Both the position numbers and the translations under genes were made by a program. Shown in pieces: positions 15,439 through 23,907 of a DNA stretch of 64,000 nucleotides (positions are counted from its first letter, which is position 1; each line of letters starts with the position of its first letter). Under the pieces are notes generated by a model. That model was not told where the DNA came from and ran no database searches. It worked only from the letters and a program-made list of their open reading frames with translations. The DNA lies in assembly GCF_017877055.1 (NCBI RefSeq), contig NZ_JAGIPG010000003.1:744001-808000 (forward strand). Direction: 5' to 3'. Source of the stretch: Neorhizobium galegae. GTDB lineage: Bacteria; Pseudomonadota; Alphaproteobacteria; Rhizobiales; Rhizobiaceae.

Positions 15439-16817
15439 CCGAGCCCAGTCTGCAGTCCACCATCGACGCCCTGAGGCTCCACTTCGGCGACCGGCTCTCG
15501 ACCACGGAAGCGGTGCGCGAGCATCACGGCCACGACATGTCCCGCCAGCCGACGCGGCTGCCGGATGCGGTCGTCTATGCCGAAAGCGAGGACGAGGTGG
15601 CGCGCGTCGTCTCCGCCTGTTTCGAAGCGGGCATTCCCGTGACCCCGTTTGCGGCGGGCTCCTCGATGGAGGGGCATACGATCCCGCTGAAGGGCGGCAT
15701 CTCGTTGGATCTCACCCGCATGAACAGAATAGTCCAGGTCAACCACGAGGATTTCGACGCGCAGGTGCAGGCGGGCGTAACCCGCAAGCAGCTCAACGCC
15801 CATATCCGCGATACCGGCCTGTTCTTCCCCGTAGATCCCGGCGCCGACGCCTCGCTCGGCGGCATGGCCTCGACGCGGGCCTCCGGCACCACGGCCGTCC
15901 GCTATGGCACGATGCGCGAAAACGTGCTGGCGCTGCGCGTCGTCACGCCCCAGGGCAAGATCATCAGCACCGGCCGCCGGACGAAAAAGTCCTCGACGGG
16001 TTACGACCTGACCAAGCTGTTCGTCGGCGCCGAAGGCACGCTCGGCGTCATCACTGAAGTCACCGTCAGGCTGCACCCTATCCCGGAGACCATCGCCTCG
16101 GCGGTCTGCGCCTTCGAGACGATGCGCGGCGCGGTGGAAGCCGTCGTTGCGACCATCCAGAGCGGCATTCCTGTCGCCCGCATCGAATTCCTCGATGAGG
16201 TCGCCGTCGAGGCAGCAAACCGGCATGCCGGCCTCACCCTGAAACTCGCGCCGACCCTGTTTCTGGAATTCCACGGCAGTCCGCGCTGGGTGGAGGAACA
16301 GTCGAACACCGTGGCCGAAATCGCCGCCGATCTCGGCGGATCCGATTTCCAGTGGTCGACCCGCACCGAAGACCGCGAACGGCTGTGGAAGGCCCGCCAT
16401 GAGACGATCTATTCCAACCAGACGCTGCGCCCCGGCTGCAAGGCCTTCACGACAGATGTCTGCGTGCCGATCTCGCGGCTTGCCGAAGCGGTGCTCGCCG
16501 CCCGCGAGGACATCGACAACTCCTTCGTGATCGGTAAGATCATCGGCCATGTGGGTGACGGCAATTTCCATGTCGGCTACCTGATCAAGCCGGAAATCCC
16601 AGAGGAGCTTGCGGAAGCGGAACGCCTTGCCGAACGCCTCTACCAGCGCGCCATCGACATGGGTGGCACGTTCAGCGGCGAACACGGGATCGGCATTTCC
16701 AAGCTGAAATATCTCCGCCGCGAACATGGCGATGCCGTCGATATGATGAACGCCATCAAGGCAGCCCTCGACCCCAAGGGCATCATGAACCCCGGCAAGC
16801 TCGGCCAGGTGGAGTAA
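15435..16817 (+). CDS. FAD-binding D-2-hydroxyacid dehydrogenase, GlcD / D-lactate dehydrogenase type (460 aa)
   Basis: A PCMH-type FAD oxidoreductase. The FAD domain shows TPFAAGSSMEGHTIPLKGG and DPGADASLGGMASTRASGTTAVRYGTM; the C-terminal cap has the family motif GHVGDGNFHVGYLI and ends FSGEHGIGISKLKYL, as in GlcD and Dld. It oxidises D-2-hydroxyacids, passing electrons to quinone or cytochrome. It is the last gene of the operon, coupled to the ThDP enzyme, and complements the L-specific FMN enzyme at 12524. Confidence 0.94.
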   Translation: MTEPSLQSTIDALRLHFGDRLSTTEAVREHHGHDMSRQPTRLPDAVVYAESEDEVARVVSACFEAGIPVTPFAAGSSMEGHTIPLKGGISLDLTRMNRIVQVNHEDFDAQVQAGVTRKQLNAHIRDTGLFFPVDPGADASLGGMASTRASGTTAVRYGTMRENVLALRVVTPQGKIISTGRRTKKSSTGYDLTKLFVGAEGTLGVITEVTVRLHPIPETIASAVCAFETMRGAVEAVVATIQSGIPVARIEFLDEVAVEAANRHAGLTLKLAPTLFLEFHGSPRWVEEQSNTVAEIAADLGGSDFQWSTRTEDRERLWKARHETIYSNQTLRPGCKAFTTDVCVPISRLAEAVLAAREDIDNSFVIGKIIGHVGDGNFHVGYLIKPEIPEELAEAERLAERLYQRAIDMGGTFSGEHGIGISKLKYLRREHGDAVDMMNAIKAALDPKGIMNPGKLGQVE

Positions 16818-16841
16818 AGGCAGACGCTGGCGTGAGGTCGG

Positions 16842-17354
16842 TCAGCGGCTGAGATCGATACGGCTGGTGACCACCGATTTGCCGCTCGAAAGATCCTTGT
16901 CGATGGTCTGGAGCCTGAGGCGATCGTTGCCGACCCTCTCGATGCTCATGTTGGCCGTCCGATCACCATTGACTACCCTTGCCCAGCGAACGCCGAGATT
17001 GATCGCATTGCCTCGCCGGTTGCCGGAAAGGACCGAAGGCTGGCCCGATGGACCGACATAGGTGCCACGATAACCCCGATCCGAAGCCCGGAGGTCGGCT
17101 GATATGCTGCGCCGCACGACCAGCAGGCCGCGGCAGGTTCCCCGCATCGACAGGGTGGTCGCGCCGGCCGTCGAGGTGAAGCTGCAGGTGACATCGATGG
17201 GGCTGCCCCCGATGCGGGTCAGAACCGTGCCGTTGCCGTTCCAGTCGCCGGCAAGCGTTTTCAAGAAATCGCCTTCGGCCGCCAGAGCCAAGCCCGGCGA
17301 AAAGGCAAACGCGGTGAATGCGGCGGAGGCAAGAAAGGAGCGCATGGCGACCAT
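16842..17354 (-). CDS. Exported hypothetical protein (about 170 aa)
   Basis: The N-terminus has a hydrophobic stretch ending FSPGLALAAEGD, a standard signal peptide with likely cleavage after ALA. The mature part begins FLKTLAGDWNGNGTVL, a lipocalin-like or beta-barrel opening, and contains two Cys (TCSFTS and GTCRG) that could form a disulfide in the periplasm. No catalytic motif is evident. The start is uncertain: ATG 17354 is used, ATG 17345 would also give a clean signal peptide, and a TTG at 17375 is possible. It is convergent with the catabolic operon and probably unrelated. Confidence 0.75.
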   Translation of the reverse strand: MVAMRSFLASAAFTAFAFSPGLALAAEGDFLKTLAGDWNGNGTVLTRIGGSPIDVTCSFTSTAGATTLSMRGTCRGLLVVRRSISADLRASDRGYRGTYVGPSGQPSVLSGNRRGNAINLGVRWARVVNGDRTANMSIERVGNDRLRLQTIDKDLSSGKSVVTSRIDLSR

Positions 17355-17516
17355 CCATCTGAGTGCCCGCTTCAAACGCCGGTTGAGCCGTTCTGTTCCA
17401 TCCCGGCTCCCTCGTGGCCAGCGCCGTCGACCCGGCCCCGGAACCAGCCTGATCTCTTCCCTTCATCCTCCCCTGCCCTAACTGCGTTTCCGGGAGAGGA
17501 AGAAGGAGGAGCGAGC

Positions 17517-17891
17517 ATGATCATCCGGTCTGGAAGCTGCCTTTGCGGCAAGGTGCGGTATTCGGTGAAGGATGCGCCGCTCAGGATCGGGCTCTGCCAT
17601 TGCGCCGATTGCCGGAAGGAAAGCGGCTCGAGCTTCGTCACGTTCGGCATCTGGCCGCGGCATGGCTTTGAAAGCACAGGCGAGGTCAGGTATTTCCATG
17701 GACGCGGCTTCTGCCCCGAATGCGGCTCGCGCGTCTTCAACGAGAGCGACGGCGACGAGATCGAGATTCGTGTCGGATCGCTCGACATGGCGCCGACCGA
17801 TCTCGAACCGGTCTATGAGATATGGGTGAAGCGCCGGGAGAACTGGCTGAACCCGCTTCCCATCCAGCAGTTCGAAGAAGATCGCAATTGA
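17517..17891 (+). CDS. GFA/CENP-V-family zinc protein (124 aa)
   Basis: The small metal-binding fold of the glutathione-dependent formaldehyde-activating (GFA) family is shown by the Cys pairs CLCGKV, CHCADCRKESGS and FCPECGSRVF. These bind zinc. Only a few members act on S-hydroxymethylglutathione, so a specific reaction is not claimed. A GGAGGAGCG ribosome site supports the start. Confidence 0.9.
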   Translation: MIIRSGSCLCGKVRYSVKDAPLRIGLCHCADCRKESGSSFVTFGIWPRHGFESTGEVRYFHGRGFCPECGSRVFNESDGDEIEIRVGSLDMAPTDLEPVYEIWVKRRENWLNPLPIQQFEEDRN

Positions 17892-17947
17892 CGCAGTCGT
17901 CGCGCACCGCCCCTGGAGAGGCCGCCGAACTGAAGGGAAACAAACAA

Positions 17948-18382
17948 ATGTCCGAACAGATCGACAAGGCGATCGCCATCGCGACCCAGGCGCATGAAGG
18001 GCAGTCGTCGAAGACCGGCGGTCCATTCATCGACCATGTCAGACGAGTCGCTGAAAACGTGGCTGGCGAAAACGAAAAGCAGGTCGCCTGGCTGCATGAC
18101 GTGGTCGAGAAAGGTCCCGGCTGGACGTTCGAGCGGCTGCGCGAAGAGGGCTTTTCACAAGCGGTCGTCGATGCAGTCGATGCGATGAGCAAGCGCGACG
18201 GCGAGGAATATTTCGCCTTCGTCCGCCGCTCGATCGAGAACCCGCTCGCCCGGCCTGTGAAACGCGCCGACCTTACCGACAATCTTGCCCAGATGCGCCA
18301 GATGGGCGGCGATGGCTCGAAATTCGCCGAAGGCCTGCGCATTCTCAACGAACAATATCCGGCCCGACCCACGGAACCTTGA
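17948..18382 (+). CDS. HD-domain hydrolase, SpoT/RelA-hydrolase-like (144 aa)
   Basis: A single HD domain is seen: an N-terminal helix AIAIATQAHEGQ, the metal-binding His in GGPFIDHVRRVA, and the HD pair in VAWLHDVVEKGPGWTFERL, followed by VKRADLTDNLAQM with a further Asp. The order matches the hydrolase half of (p)ppGpp synthetase/hydrolases and small MESH1-like proteins, without a synthetase domain. The start at 17948 gives a complete domain. Possible substrate: (p)ppGpp or another nucleotide (inference). Confidence 0.85.
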   Translation: MSEQIDKAIAIATQAHEGQSSKTGGPFIDHVRRVAENVAGENEKQVAWLHDVVEKGPGWTFERLREEGFSQAVVDAVDAMSKRDGEEYFAFVRRSIENPLARPVKRADLTDNLAQMRQMGGDGSKFAEGLRILNEQYPARPTEP

Positions 18383-18443
18383 GCCCGTCCCTGCCGTTCG
18401 TCTGCGCGCGGCAGAAGCCGCTATCCGGCGACAGGATGGACTG

Positions 18444-19226
18444 ATGGAACTCAAATCTCAGGTGGCATTGGTAACGGGGGCAGGTTCAGGGATCGGCAAG
18501 GCGGCGGCCCTGAAGCTCGCGGGAGACGGCGCCAAGGTTGGCGTACTCGGGCACACGAAAAGAGAAATTGACGGCACGGCCCGGGAAATAGAAGAGGCGG
18601 GCGGCGAGGCGCTGGTGCTCGTGGCAGACGTTTCCGATGAGAACCAGATGCGCGAGGCGATCGACCGGCTTGCGGAAAAATTCGGGCGGCTCGACATCGT
18701 CGTCGCCAATGCGGGCATCAACGGCGTCTGGGCGCCGATCGACGACCTGAAACCGGAAGAATTCGACAGGACGATCGCCGTCAACCTGCGCGGCACCTAT
18801 CTGACGCTTCACCTCACCGTGCCGCATCTGAAGGCACAGGGCGCCGGCTCGATCATCGTCGTCTCCTCGATCAACGGCAACCGCACGTTCACGACACCCG
18901 GCGCCACCGCCTATACCGCGACCAAGGCCGCGCAGGTGGCGATAGTGCAGCAACTGGCGCTGGAGCTCGGCAAGCACCACATCCGCGTCAACGCCGTCTG
19001 CCCTGGCGAGATCGAGACCAATATCAGTGAAAACACCAATCTGCGCCACGAGGAGGAAACCGCAATTCCGGTGAAATGGCCGCAGGGCCAGGTTCCGATC
19101 AGCGACGGCAAGCCGGGAAAGAGCGAGGACGTCGCCGAAGTGATCGCCTTCCTCGCCTCCGACCGCTCCCGGCATGTAACCGGCACCCCGATCTACGTGG
19201 ACGGCGGCCAGGGACTGCTGAGGTAG
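18444..19226 (+). CDS. Short-chain dehydrogenase/reductase (260 aa)
   Basis: Classical SDR with the cofactor loop VTGAGSGIGKAAA, DIVVANAGING, the catalytic Ser in VVSSINGN, YTATKAAQV as the Tyr-x-x-x-Lys site, and HVTGTPIYVDGGQG at the C-terminus. The start is the ATG before ELKSQVALVTG with a weak AGGATGGA site. The substrate is unknown; it stands alone between an HD hydrolase and a small exported protein. Confidence 0.92.
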   Translation: MELKSQVALVTGAGSGIGKAAALKLAGDGAKVGVLGHTKREIDGTAREIEEAGGEALVLVADVSDENQMREAIDRLAEKFGRLDIVVANAGINGVWAPIDDLKPEEFDRTIAVNLRGTYLTLHLTVPHLKAQGAGSIIVVSSINGNRTFTTPGATAYTATKAAQVAIVQQLALELGKHHIRVNAVCPGEIETNISENTNLRHEEETAIPVKWPQGQVPISDGKPGKSEDVAEVIAFLASDRSRHVTGTPIYVDGGQGLLR

Positions 19227-19379
19227 GATTGTTTTCCGCCTTGACCGGTGCCGGCGAGTTTACGCTGTCGAATAGGCAAACGGTCATTTGAACAGCCGGG
19301 CATAGGACTTCAGTCCCGTCCGTGGAACCCCCTTCCTCAACCTGCGTTCATGTCGCGCAAAAGATTGAGGAAACACCCA

Positions 19380-19610
19380 ATGAAGAACCTACTTCTCGCA
19401 TCGGCTCTGGCCATTTCTTCCATTCTCTCGGTCGCCGGCCCATCCGACGCCGCAAGTGTTACCATCACCACCAATGAGCGGATCGCCCCGCGTCACACCG
19501 TCCGCGAAGTCTATCGTCCGCATCGTCCCCGCCACGACTGCATGGTCAAGAAGGTGAAGACCCGCTACCACGGCCGGGTCGTCGTCAAGACCACCCGCGT
19601 CTGCCGCTGA
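19380..19610 (+). CDS. Small secreted cationic protein (76 aa)
   Basis: A signal peptide (MKNLLLASALAISSILSVAG, cleavage near SDAA) precedes a short mature part rich in Arg, His and Lys with two Cys (HDCMVKK and TRVCR) that could form a disulfide. The start is supported by TTGAGGAAA upstream. Small periplasmic proteins of this kind are frequent in rhizobia and generally uncharacterised. No function is assigned. Confidence 0.8.
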   Translation: MKNLLLASALAISSILSVAGPSDAASVTITTNERIAPRHTVREVYRPHRPRHDCMVKKVKTRYHGRVVVKTTRVCR

Positions 19611-19835
19611 TCGCCAGATCGCAAACAAGAGAGGGCGGCGGGGATCGGGCCGGCGCCCCCTCCTTCGGGGAGGCCTATCGGGACGGGTACCGGAAGCTCC
19701 GGATCGCCTTTTTTCGGCTGTCAGGCTCCATCGACAGGTTTCAACATGCCTACGATCGATCCAGGGTAGCCGTAAAATTCCGTTGCAATGCCACAGGAAA
19801 TCGGCAATTTCCTGTCTGGTATGGAGGCTGATCCC

Positions 19836-20402
19836 ATGTCCAGCACATCAGCGAAAAAAGCGCCGGTCATCATCATCGACCTGCAGACCAACATGTTCGA
19901 CGGCCGTATCGAGCCGCCACTCCACGAGGCGGATCTCCTCACCGACCGCGCCCGCAAGGTGATCGACTGGGCGCGGCGCGACGGCCGGGCGATCGCCTTC
20001 GTACGTCACGATGGGCCTAAGGGCGATCCGCTGGCGCCGGGAGAGCCCGGCTGGCCCGTCTGGCCGGCACTCGGCCAACGGGATGACGAGCCGACATTCG
20101 CAAAGTCGGTGCGGGACGCCTTCAGCAACCCGGAACTCGGCAAATGGATCGAGAGCCAGGGCGCGCCGGAAGTGGTGATCCTCGGCGCCCAAACGGATTT
20201 CTGCATCGCTGGCACGGTGGAAGGCGCGATGGCCGCCGGGCTGAAGGTGACGGTGGTTTCCGATGCCCACAGCACGCTCGATCAGCCGCAAGAGAACGCC
20301 GCCGCCATCATTCGCCGCTACAATGCCCAGTTCGCCAGGGCCGGCGCCAATCTGGTGACGAGCGAGGCGCTTACGGGCTCGCTTTGGCCTCATCGAGTTT
20401 GA
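19836..20402 (+). CDS. Isochorismatase-family cysteine hydrolase (188 aa)
   Basis: The fold is shown by APVIIIDLQTNMFDG (catalytic Asp), the Lys in TFAKSVRDAF and the catalytic Cys in VILGAQTDFCIAGTVEGA. Members hydrolyse nicotinamide, ureidoacrylate or related amides. The start at 19836 follows GGAGG at a normal distance; the frame is open 48 bp further upstream. It lies just before the nucleotide-kinase gene but on the opposite strand, so a link to the biosynthetic region is uncertain. Confidence 0.9.
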   Translation: MSSTSAKKAPVIIIDLQTNMFDGRIEPPLHEADLLTDRARKVIDWARRDGRAIAFVRHDGPKGDPLAPGEPGWPVWPALGQRDDEPTFAKSVRDAFSNPELGKWIESQGAPEVVILGAQTDFCIAGTVEGAMAAGLKVTVVSDAHSTLDQPQENAAAIIRRYNAQFARAGANLVTSEALTGSLWPHRV

Positions 20403-20473
20403 CGGCTGTGACGAAGAACCCCTGCAGGAACGGCGCCTGCCATGATCATCCGGTGCCGGCGCTTCCCCTCACG

Positions 20474-21145
20474 TCACCCGGCGACAGCCAAGGGCTGGCT
20501 GCAGTGTGCATAGATTCTCTGGCTGATTTCGGCAGGCTGCCCTGTGCCGTCCATGAATGTGAGGAGCGGCTTCATCGCAGTCCATCGCGCCTTGATCGAG
20601 TCAATACGTTCAGATGACTTTTCTTCGTGCTTGAGACTGTCGCCGTCGCGCGCGCGCAGCCGCTGCAGAAGCGCCTCGGTAGGGACCTCGAGGTAGAACG
20701 CGAAGTCCGGACGTGTCACCCCACCATTGATCTCGATCAGAAAATCGGGGTCGACGCCTCGGTGCGTGAAGACGGCAAACGTCGCGAGAACATATCGGTC
20801 GGAGATCACGACTGCCCCGCGGTCCAGCGCCGGATCGATGACTTCCATGACATGCCGATGCCGGTCGGCGGCCGCAAACAGAGACAGAATGCGGGCTTTT
20901 TCAGCGCTGCCGCCGTGGTCGTGGAAATGCTCGACAATCGGCGCGTCGCGATACCAATCGGTTGGCTGCCGGGTCAAAACGACCTCTCGTCCAGCGTCCC
21001 TGAACCGTTGCGCCAGCCTCTCGATCTGGGTGGATTTGCCCGAACCATCGAAGCCGTCAATTGTGATGAACAGGCCACGATTCGCCCGTTTGGGGCGAAA
21101 CACCTTGCCAATGCGCGACGGGTCGAGACTGCTGACTGGAATCAT
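20474..21145 (-). CDS. Thymidylate-kinase-like P-loop nucleotide kinase (223 aa)
   Basis: The P-loop GFDGSGKSTQIERLAQRF near residue 27 is followed by VLTRQPTDWYRD (dTMP kinase uses TREPG at this position), the VISDRYVLATFAVF strand with the DRY motif, and a late LID-like region LRARDGDSLKHEE. The family phosphorylates dTMP or related nucleoside monophosphates. The altered TREPG motif (TRQPT) and location next to nucleotidyltransferase genes suggest a secondary, non-housekeeping enzyme. Start at 21145 chosen; the frame reaches 21190. Confidence 0.85.
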   Translation of the reverse strand: MIPVSSLDPSRIGKVFRPKRANRGLFITIDGFDGSGKSTQIERLAQRFRDAGREVVLTRQPTDWYRDAPIVEHFHDHGGSAEKARILSLFAAADRHRHVMEVIDPALDRGAVVISDRYVLATFAVFTHRGVDPDFLIEINGGVTRPDFAFYLEVPTEALLQRLRARDGDSLKHEEKSSERIDSIKARWTAMKPLLTFMDGTGQPAEISQRIYAHCSQPLAVAG

Positions 21146-21215
21146 CGGTTCTGTTCTCTCGAAAATTGTTCTTTGATCTGAAAGCGGCAACTGCTGGTCA
21201 ATTGGATTTGCGAAA

Positions 21216-21473
21216 CTACGCCCGTCTCGACAGCGCCGCTTCCGGGTTCCTTGATTTCACCAAGACCGGCGACATGTCCGGGGTCGTCATCTCCAAGCGC
21301 TGTGAAACCATTTGGGCTTGCTTCCGCACGTTCAGCCGGTTCGCGCCTGCTGGTCGCAGGATGACGATGTCGCCTTTTTGTGGGGCGCATCGCTGCATGA
21401 CTTCGTCGCGGGTGATGCGGAGCTGTCCGTTCAGAAACGAATAGGTATCCTGCGGGGATGAGGAAAGATCCAT
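21216..21473 (-). pseudogene. Truncated 5' copy of nucleotidyltransferase gene
   Basis: The first 41 codons (from MDLSSSPQDTYSF to GDIVIL) are the same as the start of the intact gene at 27991-29001. Downstream of 21357 the frame continues for about 45 codons of unrelated sequence before a stop, and the GTLVEG...SDLD catalytic motif is absent. It is therefore a broken duplicate. Confidence 0.8.
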
Positions 21474-21785
21474 GTCGCACCTCGAGTTTCGATAAATGAG
21501 ATCATTCTCAATATTTACACTTTGGCGCCGAAGTCAACATCCGGTCACCGTGAGACGCTTGCCATCCGTCGCCGGGGCCGAGCTGCGCTGACCGGGCGCA
21601 GCAGGGCCAGGTTCGCAATTGCGTATTGAAAACAAAGGCATCGATATCAATCGCGGCTTTTGTCCTGGTTTACTGCCGAAAGCGGTTGCGCGACAGGAAT
21701 GGGTGCTGTATCAGTTTTGCGACACGTCTAGAAAAAAGGATGGTCGTTTGCTGCTTGTCCTCTACTACGCTGCGGTAACCCTGGC
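21357..21785 (+). repeat. Inverted duplication, left arm (429 bp)
   Basis: This segment matches the reverse complement of 27679-28107. By eye, the two differ only at one position (T at 21560 against C in the other arm). Both arms hold the 5' ends of divergent nucleotidyltransferase and MFS genes and the promoter region between them. The arms are about 5.9 kb apart. Confidence 0.88.
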
Positions 21786-21957
21786 TCTGCGGTCTGGCGG
21801 TCCTCTGCGTGCTCGGACTGCCGGACGCCTATCCGCCATCGAGTGGGTGCCGGAGCTACATGGCCGCGAGACGCGTATTTCAAGCGAATACGTTCGGTTG
21901 CCTTTTCTAGACCCTTTTTCAGAACTCGCCCCGCGTTTGAGGGCCAATACGGGGTGA
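21619..21957 (+). pseudogene. Broken MFS transporter copy
   Basis: The 5' end is identical to the 26499-27761 MFS gene through AAVTLA, then jumps at 21785 to sequence that corresponds to the middle of the MFS gene (about codon 210 of the long frame) but in another reading frame. Several hundred bases are missing and no membrane segments remain after the junction. Confidence 0.75.
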
Positions 21958-21963
21958 CTTGCA

Positions 21964-22998
21964 ATGGATTTGACCGAAAACAGAATCCGTCTTCTGGGCG
22001 GTCGTGTCAGCGTTGATCAGGCGTTCATCGACAGCCAGATCTATTTGCGAGACGGGGACGTCGCGATCGCCGCCGGTACGCTTATCGAGGGGATAGGCAA
22101 CAAGTTTTCCGATCTCGACATGTACGTTTTCACGGAAGAGCGACGCGCCTGCGAAGAAGTCATCTACCGTCGGCATCACCGGGTGCTTAGCGTCGAGCGA
22201 GACATCCTGAACGAGACTTCGCGCGGCAAGCAGGTCTTCCTGGTCCACACTGTGGTGCCGAACTCGGGCGTCAAGGTCGATGTCGAGTTCGACACATTCG
22301 CCGAGGTCGAAGCGCTCTTTGATCAGGTCAAGACGATCTATGACTACGCCTGCAACAACCTTGTCCTGCTGACCAAGGTGCTCACCGTGCGGCAGCAGAA
22401 CCTAATTCACCGGCTGTTCAATTGCCTGGTCCTGCGCAACGAACCGCGGTTCCAACAGCTGATGGGAGGAATATCGCGCTGGCAATATTGCTATGTGGCA
22501 TACCGTTGGTTTGCGTCGGATTTCTCCGTCCTCCTTGACCTGATGGGCGCCTGGGACAAGCGCGAAATCGACCGCTCCGTCGATCTGGCTCGCGAAAATC
22601 TGATTCAGCAGATGTCAGCCTACCTCCACCTTGTTGGATCGACCAATGTCCGAAGAAAATGGCTGCTGACTTATCTGGATCAGTTGCTTGTTCCGGACGC
22701 AATTCGTGTTCGCTTCCTGGACCTTTTCTACATGACCGGCGTCTCGGACCACCGTTCGAAGGAGCAGTTTGTCTTCAACACATTGGATCTGGTTGATGAC
22801 ATCCAGGAGGCATCGAGGGAGAAGCTGCTTGCGAACCCTTATTTCCCGGCTGGGCGCGCGGCGCTCGATACGCTACATGCCAACTGTTTCGGTTCGGCTG
22901 CCACCTCTGACTATGCGGAGACGGAATACAGGTATCGCTCGCGTGTCTACGAGGAGGGCGTGAAGCCCACCCGACTGCTTCTGATCGATGGCATCTAG
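21964..22998 (+). CDS. Nucleotidyltransferase-fold protein, paralogue 1 (344 aa)
   Basis: The pol-beta-type catalytic motif is clear: AAGTLIEGIGNKFSDLDMYV (G-[ST]-x(9,13)-D-x-D) near residues 37-56, with a third acidic residue in VKVDVEFDTF. The remaining 220 residues are helical and resemble the paralogue at 27991-29001 (for example LHLVGSTNVRRKW against CHLAGSTNGKAKW), so both have the same two-domain plan. Known enzymes with this fold transfer AMP, UMP or similar onto antibiotics, RNA or proteins. Here it may modify a small product of the cluster or give self-resistance (inference). It overlaps the next gene by 11 bp. Confidence 0.8.
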   Translation: MDLTENRIRLLGGRVSVDQAFIDSQIYLRDGDVAIAAGTLIEGIGNKFSDLDMYVFTEERRACEEVIYRRHHRVLSVERDILNETSRGKQVFLVHTVVPNSGVKVDVEFDTFAEVEALFDQVKTIYDYACNNLVLLTKVLTVRQQNLIHRLFNCLVLRNEPRFQQLMGGISRWQYCYVAYRWFASDFSVLLDLMGAWDKREIDRSVDLARENLIQQMSAYLHLVGSTNVRRKWLLTYLDQLLVPDAIRVRFLDLFYMTGVSDHRSKEQFVFNTLDLVDDIQEASREKLLANPYFPAGRAALDTLHANCFGSAATSDYAETEYRYRSRVYEEGVKPTRLLLIDGI

Positions 22999-23851
22999 AA
23001 CGCGGACGGTTACGATGTCCTCGCTACGCAAGACAAGCAATGGCGTGCTTCCGCTGATCGGCCTGACGTGTTGCACCAAGCAAATCCTTGGATCGGATTT
23101 CCATGCGGTGCTTGATCGCTACGTTGCAGTCGTCGCCGGGTTTCTTGAGGCCGTCCCGATCCTTATTCCGGTTGACGCCAGCCGGCCCCAGCTCGAAAGC
23201 CTGCTCGCGCGCCTGGACGGCGTGTTGGTTACCGGTGCGCCAACCATGCTGGACCCCTCGCTTTACGGAGAGAGGCCCGATCCCGATTACAAATATGATC
23301 CGCAGCGGGACGTCACAACACAAGCGCTCATCCCGCTGGCGATTGCCATGGGCGTCCCGGTATTGGCAATCTGCCGCGGGATCCAGGATATGAACGTTGC
23401 TTTTGGCGGATCGCTCCATCAGGCAGTTCATCGTATGCCCGGCCGGCTGGATCACCGCGCGCCGTCGGACGTTTCAACCCGCGCTGAAAAGTTTGTTCCC
23501 TCGCATACCCTGCGCTGTGTCGAGAACACGCTTTTTGAGACGCTTGCCATTGAATGCGGACTCGATCCCCTGGCGGTACCGGTCAATTCTCTCCACGTGC
23601 AAGCCATCAAGGATCTGGGATCAGGGTTGACCGTGGAAGCGGTCGCCCCGGATGGCTCAATCGAAGCCGTGCGTGTGACGACGACGTCGATATTCGCCTT
23701 TGGTGTGCAATGGCACGTAGAGTGGGAACCTGATGAAACCAATTTCAACGGCGCTGTGCTTCGGACATTTCAGGGAGCCTGCCTGACGCGGACCAGTCGC
23801 CGGTCCGACGTGTTCGCCTGCGCCAATAGGGCCGTTCCAACCCTGCGCTGA
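22988..23851 (+). CDS. Gamma-glutamyl hydrolase-like class I glutamine amidotransferase (peptidase C26, PuuD-like; 287 aa)
   Basis: The Cys nucleophile is in LAICRGIQDMNVAFGGSLHQ and the catalytic His in FGVQWHVEWEP; NSLHVQAIKD is the conserved family segment. The family cleaves gamma-glutamyl amide bonds, for example gamma-glutamyl-GABA, so it may remove a gamma-glutamyl protecting group from an intermediate. It is translationally coupled to the nucleotidyltransferase. The start at 22988 is used; an ATG at 23015 is possible. Confidence 0.9.
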   Translation: MASRTRTVTMSSLRKTSNGVLPLIGLTCCTKQILGSDFHAVLDRYVAVVAGFLEAVPILIPVDASRPQLESLLARLDGVLVTGAPTMLDPSLYGERPDPDYKYDPQRDVTTQALIPLAIAMGVPVLAICRGIQDMNVAFGGSLHQAVHRMPGRLDHRAPSDVSTRAEKFVPSHTLRCVENTLFETLAIECGLDPLAVPVNSLHVQAIKDLGSGLTVEAVAPDGSIEAVRVTTTSIFAFGVQWHVEWEPDETNFNGAVLRTFQGACLTRTSRRSDVFACANRAVPTLR

Positions 23852-23907
23852 AGCATCGGTGTTTGAGATGTTCAGGGCGCGAATGATCACTGCTTGCACC
23901 CGGGCGC

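Larger units (their letters stand above)
21146..21963. other. Gene remnant zone with the left arm of a 429-bp inverted duplication
   Basis: No intact gene was found. The minus strand holds the first 41 codons of a second nucleotidyltransferase gene, cut at 21357. The plus strand holds the 5' end of a second MFS gene joined at 21785 to an internal MFS fragment (about 21786-21870) that differs from the intact gene at about 6 of 80 bases and is out of frame. 21146-21356 holds nothing recognisable. 21881-21963 contains a short hairpin (CGTATT/AATACG) and then the start of the intact nucleotidyltransferase gene. Confidence 0.7.

Noticed and set aside
13750-16727. Further long antisense frames opposite the ThDP and FAD enzymes
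   Set aside because: Same reason: the plus-strand proteins are complete and well supported.
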